Counted from the stretch's first letter, positions 32,681-43,656 are shown. The stretch is DNA of 64,000 nucleotides from Bombyx mori (GCF_030269925.1 NC_085116.1:13826001-13890000), one strand, 5' to 3'. A program made the numbers and translations. Notes: generated by a model from the letters alone, not told the origin.

Positions 32681-34117
32681 ACACTTACGAGACATTATGA
32701 TGGTTTCCTTATGTTTTGAAAAATTCTAGTTTACTTTTGGCATGGATGGAACGAATCAGTGGTTGCAGGGAAATCGGAGTCCATTGTCACATATATGTCA
32801 CACCAGATTAGCAGAGTTCTTCATATACATTTTTTTTACGAATTGGGTACATTCACCATCATGAATATTTTACTGCTGACATTGAGACGCGGAAGTCTCA
32901 TTTAGATTCGAATATCTGCTATATCTACAATTTAAACTAAAATGAGACTATTTTATCGCAACTACAGAACGGTGGTAGCAATCAGTCTTAACTCAAAATA
33001 CGTTCTAACCAGTAAACTTCCCCAAGCACATTCAACAATACAAATTAAGTTGTATAAAGTTGCTCACCCATGATCCTGTAGAGCCCCATCGCTTAAGCCT
33101 CTTCCCGAAAATATTCTGGCATTGTGACAGACAGGACACCGAAGTGGCCGGCTGGATTTTGCCGGCCAAGTTTTCAACCCTATCCAAAGTCATTTCGCAC
33201 TTTACACCGGCCAACACTTGTCAAATTATTTAACGAAAACACGTACGCGACTTAAAGCCTCACCATTGTATTTTGGATTCGATTGGTTCGAAAGATTCTC
33301 GTTAAAGGGTTGTGGTGTGTGTACGCGTCTACTTGTGTTGGGTCTCGCGTGCGTTCGCTTTGGCGTCAGCGGCGCGAGTGTCGATTGCCTGCGTTTTCCC
33401 TCGGCCGGGAAATCAGCTCCGCCCGCCCTCCGAACGCTCGAACCAAATTGTTTTTTTTATGTCCCATGGTATTCGGTGCTTAAATGTACCTGAATCATTA
33501 CCGTATTCCCGATTTGTCCGATACTCGGAATGTCTGCTTTTCATATTTTCGGTATGCCGTTGAATTACCGAAATTGCCGTATTTCGTTTGTATTGCAAAT
33601 ATTATTATAGTTTTAATGTAACAATCGTTTACACTCTGTTGTGTGGTTTCAATAAAACGCATCAACATTGGTTATTATAATAGCATTACTTAGTCGGGTT
33701 TTATTGCAGCTATAAATGTAAGCGTAACTTTTAATTGATAACGCTTTCGACGAATTTTTCACAAATTCAATATCGTTACTCTTGTGTATTTTTGAATATT
33801 TTACACGTGTAAATTACATTTGTTACGAGGTCAGATTGTGTTTTGGCGTGCCGATTTTGTCGTGCCGATATCGTCCGTTTTAGGAGGAAGAATTTGGACT
33901 TAGGATGGACTTAGAGATACCATTAATATTTCCTAGCTCAGGTCATTAACGACAATAGTCTCGGGTTGCCCCTAACCGGATGTTGCGTCATCAGTCACCA
34001 TGGCATTTTCAAAGGTTGCCACGGCCCGACTGTCAAGTCAACTGACACTATTCCTCTTCTTTTGGTAATATATATTTATTAACATCGCGACATGGTTTTT
34101 AAGATTTTAGTTTATTA
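32681..34117. other. DNA with a CpG-rich block at about 33200-33470
   Basis: The block includes GTGTGTACGCGTCTACTTGT, GCGTCAGCGGCGCGAGTGTC and GCTCCGCCCGCCCTCCGAAC. Overlapping plus-strand frames are open for 60-90 codons without a recognisable domain. A promoter or first exon, or the 5' part of a transposon, are all possible. Confidence 0.3.
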
Positions 34118-34312
34118 ATATCATAACGAGCCCGTGGACATCGACAGTGTGAAAGTTGTCAATCACCTTAAGACATAAGTCCTGAGTCTCACTTTTTGCA
34201 GTATAACAACAGCCCTACCGTTCAAACCGTAAACCTTCGCGGCAGAAATAGGCAGAGTGGTGGTACCTATCGGTGCGGGCTTACAAAACGCCGTATCACT
34301 AGTAAAAGCTAA
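34118..34312 (-). mobile_element. Bm1 SINE, diverged
   Basis: GAGCCCGTGGACATCGACAG, CAACAGCCCTACCGTTCAAA and GGCAGAAATAGGCAGAGTGG follow the Bm1 order in reverse. Confidence 0.7.
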
Positions 34313-35157
34313 TAAAGCAATCGCTAGTAAAAAGTAATAGAAAAATGTAAAACAAATTTCGTAAAAAATTTGGTTTTTTTTATGTGCGACTGCATTAAAG
34401 CTTTTGAACTCAAAATTACATAAATATACATGATCATCATACATGATCATATTTCGCACACAATTTTTAACTTTATCTGTTTCACTGAAATCCTAAATTT
34501 CTATAGCAAAAAATCACTACTCCGTTGGAACACCGTTCACATAAATTCTTGCGTATTTAAGAAGACCTACACATAATTTATCTCCGTTACGGGCTCGCGA
34601 ATTTGACAGCCTTATGTTTTTTACACGAATAAAATGATTTACTGACGTACTTTTCGCTTTTAAAAGCGAAAGTACATATTTCGTTTGGGTTATGATCCGA
34701 ATATGTTCTCGTGAACACAAAGGATTATAACGATTTTCACTTTCAATCGAATGATTGCTTTTTGGTGGTGATTAAATATCGATTCAAATTTGTAATACCG
34801 TTTTTTTTTCTGTAGGATTCAATAACGCGTTTGTTATTTTATTGTTACCGTATCGCATAAGACTTTCTATGCAAATCTTTTATAACCGTATGGGCTGTAT
34901 GAAAAGCCTATCGTAATCATTCGTATGGTAACAGTACATTATTATGCAATAAAACTCGATCGCGCTCAGAATATCATTAATTGTGTGAAAAACATCAAAT
35001 TTCTTGAAACTATACCTTTTTTTTATTACCTTCGTAGGATGACAAGCATATGGCCAACCTTCTATAGAATACCGACAATACCTGTACCGAGTTCTATTAC
35101 AGTCGGATGAATGGTTTAAGAACGCGACCAGTACAAATATACAAACATTACTTTTTA
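34313..35157. other. AT-rich DNA, nothing firm
   Basis: TTACCTTCGTAGGATGACAA near 35028 may be a scrap of the second LINE tail. Confidence 0.3.
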
Positions 35158-35582
35158 CTAGTGGTCCCGCGGTAGTCGAAATTCGACTATAATTAATTGG
35201 AATTGTAAGTTTGTAAACTATTATGATTGTATTTTATACTTCTATAATTACAAATTTCGCCAAGACTACACAATAAAAAATATTAACAAAGACAAACAAT
35301 ATTTAATCTCAATTTGACCACAGACGTCAAGAACAAAAGTTTGACAATAAATAGTATGCATGCGTGTGTGCGTCAAATACATGGTATGTAGTGTGTGTAA
35401 TTTTTTCTTTATTGATTTAATGTATCTTACATGCCTTATTTAAAAAAAAAATTGCATTGTGCACTTCTTCTTTTTATTCTCTATAAGTGTGGAAAATTTC
35501 ATACTCCTCCGCCCGCGCAATTTTCGTAAAAAGGGATACAAAGTTTTTGCTTCACGTATTAATTAATTTTTATTTACATAGA
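35158..35582 (-). mobile_element. Nonautonomous Helitron, family A (copy 2)
   Basis: The plus strand begins A|CTAGTGGTCCCGCGGTAGTC with the same hairpin, and follows copy 1 closely to GCTTCACGTATTAA. The 5' end (minus sense) is altered and probably lies at 35582. Noncoding. Confidence 0.75.
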
Positions 35583-36831
35583 TTGATTGAAAGCCGAAAC
35601 TCTCACTACATTGACGCTAGGCGATGCCGAGGCTGGGTAGTGACGTTAATGTCAAACGATAGATGAAATCGTCTTTAATTTGAAATAGACAATATTTTAG
35701 TACAATTTTATTGCGTGAGTATATTAAAAGGATAAAAATATTTTGTTGATTATTGAGAATCTGTATCAGTATCAGATCAGTAATTTAATGTAGAATTTTT
35801 TTCTTTGTTTCAGCAGCAAAGTGCGTTCGTGGGTATGTTTTAATACATTGCTTTGAAATATCGATACATTTATATTATACTTACTGGTAGTCAGTTTCAA
35901 ACATGTACGAGAAGTTAGTAAAATCCCGCTTATTTTGTCCCGGGAATAAATATGCACTCTGATTTTAAGCGGTTTTGCAATTGAAATTGTCATGTCTTAT
36001 GATATAAAGTTTATTGCCGGTAATCACTTAAAATCACACAGGGAGTAAGCTCGTCTGGCTAGCTACAGTTACAAAAGGGAAATTCTGTATATCAATTGAG
36101 GCAGTCAGCGCATTAAATTTTATTATGTTTTAAATAAATTGCAATATATAAGCGCGAATATAAACAATTTTGGGTTCGGCCACTTTTGCGCTGAAGGTTT
36201 CAATTTTAGATTATATGTATTTTAGGGCTGCCCAATCGATTTGGGATATTTTGTGTCTAATTTTGATGTCGTATCGTTTTTAATAAAATATGGACAAACG
36301 ACTTTTTTCTCTAAATGTAATGCGTATCGGCAACATGTACCTACTGTATTTACATTATACATGGTAGGCTTTGCTTAAGCTACAGCATAATTTAATAAAA
36401 AATTTAAACACGCTGTTCCTAATGTTGCAACAGGCATACAACTTTTAAATGTATACAGAATAGCCTCGATTAATTAAATTTAATCTTATTCGACGGAAGC
36501 TATGCAGTTTTGCGATAATATAGCACAACCTTCTTGTATATACAGCGGAAATTAAATTAGCTAAATTATTCTAATTGAATTAATATTAATATGTGTGTTG
36601 CTTAAGTAATTCAACATTGTAAAATAAATATTCAAGAATTATCGTAGAAAAAAACAACGGACGTTGAATTATTTGTTCACGATAAAGTTTTAAATTGCAA
36701 AAATTATTAGGTTTCCTTTATGTTTTTTTTTTAAATTGGAGCTAATTTCATTTCGAGCTCCTGGACTACATATTAGGTTCAGGTACAGTAACGCCATCAT
36801 CGCCGAATAGTCGAATGAATACCGAAGGATC
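35583..36831. other. AT-rich DNA, nothing firm
   Basis: A possible Bm1 3' scrap lies near 36015-36060. Nothing else. Confidence 0.3.
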
Positions 36832-37145
36832 TAGTATAACGTTAGAGAAGTACAACGCCATCTATTGTCAGATAGCGGAAACACAATACTCGACTTGTGT
36901 GGAATATTCTCGATAATTCTAGGGATGTGGTATCGGCTACAAAAGCGTTGCAAAGATGGCACGTAGTTAGTTAGTAATCGGAATTGCTCGAAGCAAAACA
37001 GCGAACGGATCACCTGAAGCGAAGTGGAAGAAGCGAATTGAGAATTTTAAAGCGTTTGTGAAGTGTTTTAGGTGTTCTAAGTGCTAATACAGTATTAACT
37101 TGTAATTCGGTAGAATTTTTATTTATTCCGAACCCTAGCGCGTAG
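36832..37145 (+). mobile_element. Possible solo LTR of a gypsy-type retrotransposon
   Basis: A stretch of about 310 bp less AT-rich than its surroundings, with GCCATCTATTGTCAGATAGC near the start and TTTTATTTATTCCGAACCCT near the end. It resembles lepidopteran gypsy LTRs as I remember them. No second LTR, primer-binding site or internal gene is present. CTAG occurs at both borders but may be chance. Confidence 0.35.
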
Positions 37146-37740
37146 CAAATTGACACTTAACCTGAAGCCTTAAGATCGCCGGTAGTGCAAATTGGAAGAC
37201 TGATGTACTGAATGAATACCGGTATCATTTTGCACGGGTTTTTTTCTATCCGTGTTTAAGTTGTCTTTTTCACCCTCGAGTACGGCGAGCATTGAAGGTA
37301 GAGGATAGAAAATATTTTTTAATGCCGTTTAAAATGATTGAATAAGATAAAGTCTAACAGAATTTCAGGCAACTTATTACTGGTGACGTGATATAGCATT
37401 TACTAAGGCTTGAGACGTCTCTCCTCAAGGTCAGAGACAAGCCCATACGACCTCAATTCACGGTTATTTAGTAATTAAACCAAAAAAACATAACAATAAT
37501 TGATGGCCCACCGACCTTGCACCATTTCATTGCAAGGATAACACGCCAATAGATTTACAGCTTGTGCTATTTTAATTAGTTTATTTCGTTTTTATATTTT
37601 TTTGTTGTTCCCCCGCTTAAAACACAGATTTACAGCTGATCTGTATACGAGTTGCCTCGCTATAACTCAACTTTAAGGTCGGACGGACGTAGAATGCACG
37701 TTTCAATGATATAGAATGTGTTCAATTTCGTAAATGATCG
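37146..37740. other. AT-rich DNA, nothing recognised
   Basis: No gene or firm repeat. Confidence 0.4.
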
Positions 37741-38012
37741 AGTCCACTTAGTTTCTCGTCGGATCTTCTCAGTAGGTCGCGATTCCGGTCCGGTGGTAGA
37801 TAAAACGAAGCACTGTCCTTTGCTAGGGCTCGAGCCAACTGAGTTTCTCGCCGGATCTTCTCAGTGGGTCGCGTTTCAGATCCGGTAGTAGATTCTGCGA
37901 AGCACTGCCCTTGGTAGGGCCAGTGTTAGCAACCCTCCGGTTTGAGACCCGTGAGCTCACCTATACGTTAGGGTTGAAATAGCCTCTCATAAGTAGGAAA
38001 AAAAATGCTAGG
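37741..38012 (+). mobile_element. LINE 3' UTR fragment with internal tandem duplication (BMC1/L1Bm-like)
   Basis: The segment GTTTCTCGTCGGATCTTCTC to CTTTGCTAGGGCT is present twice (about 37748-37829 and 37840-37921), the second followed by the usual TTAGCAACCCTCCGGTTTGA, GTGAGCTCACC and A tail. The two copies differ at several positions, so the duplication is not very recent. Confidence 0.75.
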
Positions 38013-38799
38013 GCTAGTGTTGGTAAGCTCGCTCCACGCAGAACGAACTAACAGTATCTGCCAGACCTTAAGATAGCGAAGCAACCAAACGTAGTTTCAA
38101 TGAGGTCATATCAGTGAATGTTACAACGGTAATAGCACTAGCTTCTACATGATGATCAGTGACCACGCAACACAAAGGTGGGACATTAATTGAGGATCCC
38201 AACCTCAAAGCACCTTTGGAGAACTGATGTTCGTTTCTAAGAATTTTTTACGATTAACAGTATAGAGATTAAAAAATATATCCATACAGTGGTTCTTTTT
38301 TCCCTTTTTGCGGCAGACGAGCTAACTGTATCACTTAGTGGACTTTGAGCCATGAATTGTTTAGAATAAAAAGGGTTACTCTACCCAACATACCGGAATG
38401 CTTTACAGAAATGTGTAAATTGCTCACACAACAAATAGCTATAATCAAATCAACGTAACGCAACGTATTCAGGCAGACTTTATAGAATAGAAACAAAAAA
38501 CTCCAGTGATTTACCACAGCGTAAAGTTGATTACAATCGCGATGTCGTTTGCGAGTAGATTTATTAAATAAAACAGGGCTAAGACTATTTTAATATTGCG
38601 CTGCCCTTCAACTGCAATAAGCAGATGGTACGAGATAACATTCATACATATTTAAGAAAGGCTGACATCACACTATATCCCATTTACTATTATCGTTATT
38701 AAGAAAAGCGATATAATAAGAATCGCAACGAAAATTAGTGGAAAATCATTTACGGGTACTTTCTAGTACCTGTAAACTTAAGTTTAACGATAGCGGCTT
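38013..38799. other. AT-rich DNA, nothing recognised
   Basis: No gene or repeat identified. Confidence 0.4.
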
Positions 38800-38906
38800 G
38801 GCTCATCCCCTGGCATTGCCGAAGTCCATGGGCAACGGTGACCACTCACCATCAAGTGGGCCGTACGCTCGTCTGCCTACAAGGGAAATAAAAATAAAGA
38901 GAAAAA
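38800..38906 (+). mobile_element. LINE 3'-end fragment, second tail family
   Basis: GCGGCTTGGCTCATCCCCTG, CTCACCATCAAGTGGGCCGT and GTCTGCCTACAAGGGAAAT followed by A-rich sequence. Same family as 53538. Confidence 0.7.
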
Positions 38907-39560
38907 AATTACGGCTTTGACCGGGAGCCGGCATAATTATAGAAAAATTTAGTTTGTTTTCAGCCACGGTCGCCTTTAGATATTCATTATCTCTATATTA
39001 TTTTACCTTGTATTTACATAGAGGTCTTTGCTCTATGAGCACGAAATGGCATAGATAAATTATCCATGATGACTGTTACCAGTAAAATATACTTTTACAC
39101 CACAATTACTATACAACTCCATTGGAGGCCATTGGCCGGCCAATTTGATTTTAGTGTATTACGAAGTTTTGGCATAATGAAATTTTAGGTAGTAGCATAG
39201 TCGTCATAATGACGTCAATAGTCGACTTAGTAACATACAGAAACGCGGCAAAAGGCCAATTCGATTATTATTTTTACTGTTAACATTGACATTTCCATTA
39301 GAAACATATCGAGGGATAAAATACCATTTGGTTTAAGTAATTTTTTTTGGGAGAGCCATGTAAAGTTTAAAATTTCGAAATAATATCATAACAAAGAAAA
39401 ACTGCTTCAGCTATTTCATTGGAGTAAACTTAATTGAAGTTCAATTGAAAACATCCAACTGCTGATGCAAATACCAAATAAAACGCAATTTTAATTACAA
39501 AAAACGTTGCGTATTAAGAGAAATGTCGCCTTTCAACCCTAGATATGGTTAATCGTAAAA
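38907..39560. other. AT-rich DNA, nothing firm
   Basis: ATGCAAATACCAAATAAAAC near 39464 recurs in diverged form near 56470, hinting at an unnamed old repeat. Confidence 0.35.
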
Positions 39561-39701
39561 TCAACTAAGAACTTCGTCATCAAAGATTTCAATTCGTCGC
39601 ATCGCAATCGCGGTGTGTAGCAGCCTGATTCTGTCACCGACGTAGGCTTGGATCCTGTCTAGGCCACGGGCCCACGACACCGCGTAGGCTTGACCCGAGA
39701 T
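39561..39701 (-). pseudogene. Short coding-like relic, minus strand, unknown
   Basis: A 46-codon frame with protein-like composition (AYAVSWARGLDRIQAYVGD, then IRLLHTAIAMRRIEIFDDE) ending in a stop at 39561-39563. It begins at an in-frame stop and has no convincing splice acceptor. Either a terminal exon whose acceptor I cannot place, or the end of a decayed transposon ORF. No family recognised. Confidence 0.3.
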
Positions 39702-39864
39702 TTACTGCGACTCGAATAACACCATTAATCTTTCGTCAATCGTAATAAGGACATGATTTTGTTGAATATTTATTGAATTCTAATATGGATTCGATTCGTG
39801 AATCGATCTTCACCATTATTGGCTCCATGATAACGCGAGACTGTCTACGATTTGCTACCAGAAG

Positions 39865-40130
39865 GTTCATGGTTACTTTGGTCACATTGCTCGGCGGCCA
39901 TCAGACAGCCTTGAAAAATTGACTGTGGTGGGCAAGGTATATGGGAAAAGACCCGCCGGCCGGCCACCAAACCGTTGGTCAGATCAGATAACTGCGCTCA
40001 CTGGACTCTCTGTTGTGACCGCCCTGAGAGAAGCCGAAAACCGAAGCAAATGGAAGCTGATGGTACAAAGAGCCACGAAGGGCTTTCAGGGACACGACCT
40101 TCAACAATGAAGTATGCGACTAAGAAGAAA
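39865..40130 (+). pseudogene. RTE-like LINE relic, second subfamily, C-terminus
   Basis: The frame reads VHGYFGHIARRPSDSLEKL, VVGKVYGKRPAGRPPNRWSD, TALREAENRSKWKLMVQRAT and stops at 40108-40110, followed by a short GAAGAA end. The GHIARR, GKRPxGRPPxRWxDQI and ENRxKW blocks are those of the reverse transcriptase C-terminus of RTE-like LINEs. 5'-truncated. It directly abuts a mariner fragment. Confidence 0.75.
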
Positions 40131-40276
40131 AACGCGAGACCTCATACAAAACGAGAAATCGTTTTAACTCTACAGGAACTGCAATTAGAAACCATTCGTC
40201 ACCCTCCGTATTCGCCAGACCTTGCTCCAACGGACTACCATTTTTTTCGTAATTTGGACAATTTTCTACGTGATAA
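40131..40276 (+). pseudogene. Mariner transposase fragment
   Basis: The frame reads NARPHTKREIVLTLQEL, TIRHPPYSPDLAPTDYHFF and NLDNFLRDKK. These are the second and third catalytic blocks of a mariner (DD34D-type) transposase. In the family the first block is HDNARPH; here the D position is lost at the junction with the LINE. Only about 50 of roughly 345 residues remain; no terminal inverted repeats seen. Confidence 0.85.
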
Positions 40277-40280
40277 AAAA

Positions 40281-40372
40281 TCTGGTGTTAAGTAACTACC
40301 AGAGCCCATAGACATCAACAACGTAAATTCCGTCGCCAACCTTGAGTTTTTAGTCTTTGTTTTACAGTACAA
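40281..40372 (-). mobile_element. Bm1 SINE, truncated
   Basis: CTGGTGTTAAGTAACTACCA, GAGCCCATAGACATCAACAA and CGCCAACCTTGAGTTTTTAG; it begins abruptly at the mariner fragment with no oligo(T). Confidence 0.7.
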
Positions 40373-40522
40373 CTATCGCTTAGTGAATTGTTAGATTTAT
40401 GTGTGTATGCATAGGATAGCATAAATAAAATATAATGTGATAATAGAACTCTGATGTCATATCAGAGTTCTATTATCTAGACTAGTATTTCTTGCTAGTC
40501 CTCAGTTTTAAATCGTAACAGA

Positions 40523-40590
40523 GTAGATGAAAGAGCTCACGGCTCACCCAGTATTAAGTATTTACCTGAGCTCATATATATCTCAAAACG
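40523..40590 (-). mobile_element. Bm1 SINE scrap
   Basis: GAGCTCACGGCTCACCCAGT then ATTAAGTATTTACCTGAGCT. Confidence 0.45.
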
Positions 40591-40604
40591 GATTTCTCAT
40601 TATT

Positions 40605-40935
40605 TTTTTCCTACCTCTTAGCTGATAAGCCTTGAGAGGCGTAATTCAGCGTAACCTTAACTAGTAGGTGAGCTCACCGAGCTCAAACCTGACGACGTTT
40701 CTAATACGAACCCTAGCAAGAACCGGATCGGAAACGCGACCCACTGAGAAGATCCGGCGAGAAACTAAGTGGGCTGTGTCTGAGGGTTAATTTACTCGTC
40801 GAGCCCTTCGTCGCAAGCGACGGGTTCGACGAGAACGATGATCGGTGCTTGAGATACCTAAAAGCACCGTCAGTAGATCGGGAGCATCCGAAATGACGTG
40901 TTTTGGGCGACGTCGACTGCTTTCTATTCTGTCCG
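40605..40935 (-). pseudogene. LINE fragment: ORF C-terminus and 3' UTR (BMC1/L1Bm-like)
   Basis: Same arrangement as 32350-32680, with a longer ORF remnant (to about 40935 and possibly beyond). The 3' UTR lacks the segment around GATTCTGCGAAGCACTGC. Inactive. Confidence 0.75.
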
Positions 40936-41098
40936 CAGGATCGGGATTGGGATTTTACCACTCACCTAGAGAGATCGACTTAAATGGTATTATTATTTTT
41001 ATTCTAGATTATAATAAGCGGGGACAAGTCGCACACGACAAACTTGTTCCAAACTTGGATTCCCTATACAAGAATATATGCTTTTAAATATATAGGAA

Positions 41099-41221
41099 TA
41101 CCCAGACAAATGGTAAACGAATCCGTTCATAACAAGAACGTTTGTCCGATATGGAAATTGAACCCACGAGCCTCGTTCAGCATTCAGGCGTGTTATCTAC
41201 TGCACCATGGAGTCAGTAAAC
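41099..41221 (-). mobile_element. tRNA-derived SINE (second family), diverged head
   Basis: On the minus strand: GACTCCATGGTGCAGTAGAT, then a B-box-like GTGGGTTCAATTTCC and ATCGGACAAACGTTC. It aligns with the better copy at 42647-42829. Not a functional tRNA gene: the arms do not pair. Confidence 0.65.
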
Positions 41222-41507
41222 GCATCAGAAACAATGTATCGTGTTTCAATGCTCAGCAATCAGGCTGGACAATGTAAAGTGGCCGTTTAAACTAAGTGCT
41301 TTTGTTGTCACTTTGTTGTGCCTGTGATTGCTATCAAAACCACTTTCTAATATAACGTACGATTGTATCAATGACGTCCTCGCATGCGAATGTAAGCAGC
41401 TACCCTTTTTTAACAGCTACGATTAGGTAAATACGTGAGTGTAAGTCAGTGTAACTAACCCGACCATCATCAGAAGCTAGTCGCCATTTTCGAAAATGGT
41501 CATTGTA

Positions 41508-41757
41508 TAATTTTTTTATTGCTTAGACGTGTGGACGAGCTCACAGCCCACCTGCAGTTAAGTATGTACTGGAGCCTATAGACATCTACATCGTAAATGC
41601 CGCCACCCACCTTGAGATATAAGTTGTAAGGTCTCAGTATAGTTACAACGGCTGCCCCACGCTGTCAAACCGAAACGCATTACTGCTTCTCGGCAGAAAT
41701 AGGCGGGATGGTGGTATCTACCCATGCGGACTCACAAGAGGTTCTACCACCAGTCAT
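41508..41757 (-). mobile_element. Bm1 SINE, 3' body
   Basis: From TTTATTGCTTAGACGTGTGG through CTGCCCCACGCTGTCAAACC to GGTTCTACCACCAGT. Headless. Confidence 0.85.
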
Positions 41758-42221
41758 TATAATTATAAACTTTACAACACTGTCACAACACAATCTGTGA
41801 CACTGTGAAACTAACAATCACAATTATTGTGATAAATATTGTCGCCCGAAAATTAATAGTTATCCTTTGTTGACTTGAAAAAAGGAGGAGGCTATAAATT
41901 CGACTGCTTTTTTTAATGTATTATTTTATCGATTTTTATGATTTGGTGCACATTTAAATTTTATTATTATCTGATAATAGTTTGTGCGTTATCCTTAATA
42001 ATGTATATTTAATCGCCTTCGACAATTTCGATGACATTCTTATTATTTTTAGTTTAAGTCGTATTTTTGTTTTGTTAATTGAAATTGAAATCTTAATCAG
42101 ACCATATAAGGTCTTTAATAGTTTGAAGCACATTGGTATTTGGAATTTAACTTCAATGACGTCACGACAAGGCGACTTGTTGCACGAGGTGAACCCCTGG
42201 GACGAAAAGTGCATTTGATGT
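41758..42221. other. AT-rich DNA, nothing recognised
   Basis: ORFs on both strands at 41954-42247 are low-complexity shadows of one another. Confidence 0.4.
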
Positions 42222-42829
42222 AATAATAATAACTGGGAACAAATCACGCGCGGTCGTCTGGCTCCAAATTAGGATCCCCTGTTTTATGAGTAAGGGGAGA
42301 TCGGAATGCTACCTTCACCGGCCCTATTGTCAACCCCACCTGCACGCGCCGGATGGCGGCGGCGACCAACAGGTTGCCGTGGTGCTCCCTGCTAGAGAAC
42401 GAACGGGGCAATGGCGACCGAGCAATGGCGGTATAACCATCCCATACCACACCCGTCAGGACAACCTGTACGGAAGAGGCGTCAGAAACCTTGGGGATCA
42501 AATACCCCCTAAAATGCTGGTGCAGAAGGCAACGGGAAACCACTGCACTAATTTCCCACGAGAGTCATGAGCAGGTCGTATCCGACTGATGCACGACCAC
42601 GACCACTCTGTCAAGAGTGTACGAATAGGAAGAAGTTTTATGAGTACCAGAGACTGACAGACATACTTATATACGTTTTAAATAGTTACATACATAGACA
42701 ATAAGCAGATAAAGAGCAAACAAATCTGTTCATCACACGAATGTTTGCCCGATGTGGGAATCGAACCCACGACCCTGGACGCAAAATTCGGGCGCGCTAA
42801 CTACTGAACCACCGAGTCAGTCATGCAGT
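42222..42829 (-). mobile_element. tRNA-derived SINE (second family), split by a nested insertion
   Basis: The minus strand runs from a tRNA-like head (GACTCGGTGGTTCAGTAGTT, B box GTGGGTTCGATTCCC) through ATTCGTGTGATGAACAGATT and GTCTGTCAGTCTCTGGTACT to the 3' end GGATCCTAATTTGGAGCC and a (TTA)n tail at 42222-42236. The block 42293-42635 interrupts it, flanked by 11-bp duplications TTTTATGAGTA (42282-42292, 42636-42646). An unsplit partner of the 3' half is at 56348. Confidence 0.8.
42293..42635 (+). mobile_element. Retroinserted element with RTE-like LINE 3' tail, 343 bp
   Basis: It starts AGGGGAGATCGGAATGCTAC and ends with GACCACGACCACTCTGTCAA, GAGTGTACGAATAGGAAGAAG, the same 3' tail as the RTE relics at 45945 and 29455. 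The flanking 11-bp duplications prove insertion by target-primed copying into the SINE. The body is GC-rich and noncoding. It lacks obvious pol III boxes, so it may be a nonautonomous derivative of an RTE-like LINE rather than a tRNA SINE. Confidence 0.8.
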
Positions 42830-43050
42830 GTTGTCTGTACGTTTAAAAAAAAACGTAACGATTATTATCGCTCGCATTCAAAGGAAACTGTGACCGTGGA
42901 AAAAATCAAATAGTTTTTTTTTTGACTTGCTCTAATTACCAATTGTAAGTGCAGTTGTGAGTTTTTTTTTAATTTTATCAAGTTTATATCTTTGTTTGGT
43001 AACACTGGAAATGATATACTGGATATACTCGTAATGGACTGATAATGATA

Positions 43051-43279
43051 GTAGCCGTACTCGCCCGCTTCGCTGGGCATTAAAAATTTACATTATTATT
43101 TATTGTCATTATTATTAGGGAGTCCAACGCTCATATAAATATTAGCCTATCCATTAAGTACATCTATTTTCTACATGGATACCAAGTTTCAAGTCAATCG
43201 GATGCATGGTTCAGTAATTATAACGGAACATCCGTAAAAACCACTGTAGATTTATATATTAGTTATTTATATAGATAGA
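43051..43279 (-). mobile_element. Nonautonomous Helitron, family D (copy 2)
   Basis: Reverse copy of 17223-17440: GTAGCCGTACTCGCCCGCTT (CTAG end altered to GTAG), AGGGAGTCCAACGCTCATAT, TCAATCGGATGCATGGTTCA and ACGGAACATCCGTAAAAACC. Confidence 0.65.
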
Positions 43280-43411
43280 TATATGTATATTAGTTAATTA
43301 GTTATAATTTATTATTTCGATATATTTAAGTATAGATATGCTGAAGTTGTTCATTAAGTACCTGTCAAATTGAATATTTTAAGGTAATCGAATGGGTAAT
43401 ATTGTTTTTTG

Positions 43412-43656
43412 GGCATTTAAGGTCAACGTAAACCCGCGAGGTTTGGTATTACCACCCTACAACTTCTGCCGCGAAGTAGTGCGTACTGATTTGTAGAGTG
43501 GATCGATATAATGTTAATAAATGAGACTTAGAAGTGATGACGTCACACAACATGGACGATAGCGTTGACGTAGTGACGTCTATGAACTCTGGCAACCACT
43601 TAACGCCAGGTGGGTCGTGATTTCATCTTGTCTAAGCAATAAATAAATAAAAAATT
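43412..43656 (+). mobile_element. Bm1 SINE, diverged body
   Basis: CCACCCTACAACTTCTGCCG, GACGTCTATGAACTCTGGCA, ACTTAACGCCAGGTGGGTCG and TAAGCAATAAATAAATAAAA. Confidence 0.7.

Noticed and set aside
42286..42570. ORFs on both strands of about 95 codons
   Set aside because: They lie within the retroinserted 343-bp element, begin in the flanking duplication and are not conserved coding sequence.
42747..42829. tRNA-like sequence on the minus strand
   Set aside because: Head of the second tRNA-derived SINE; a diverged copy at 41.1 kb and a continuous SINE body argue against a real tRNA gene.
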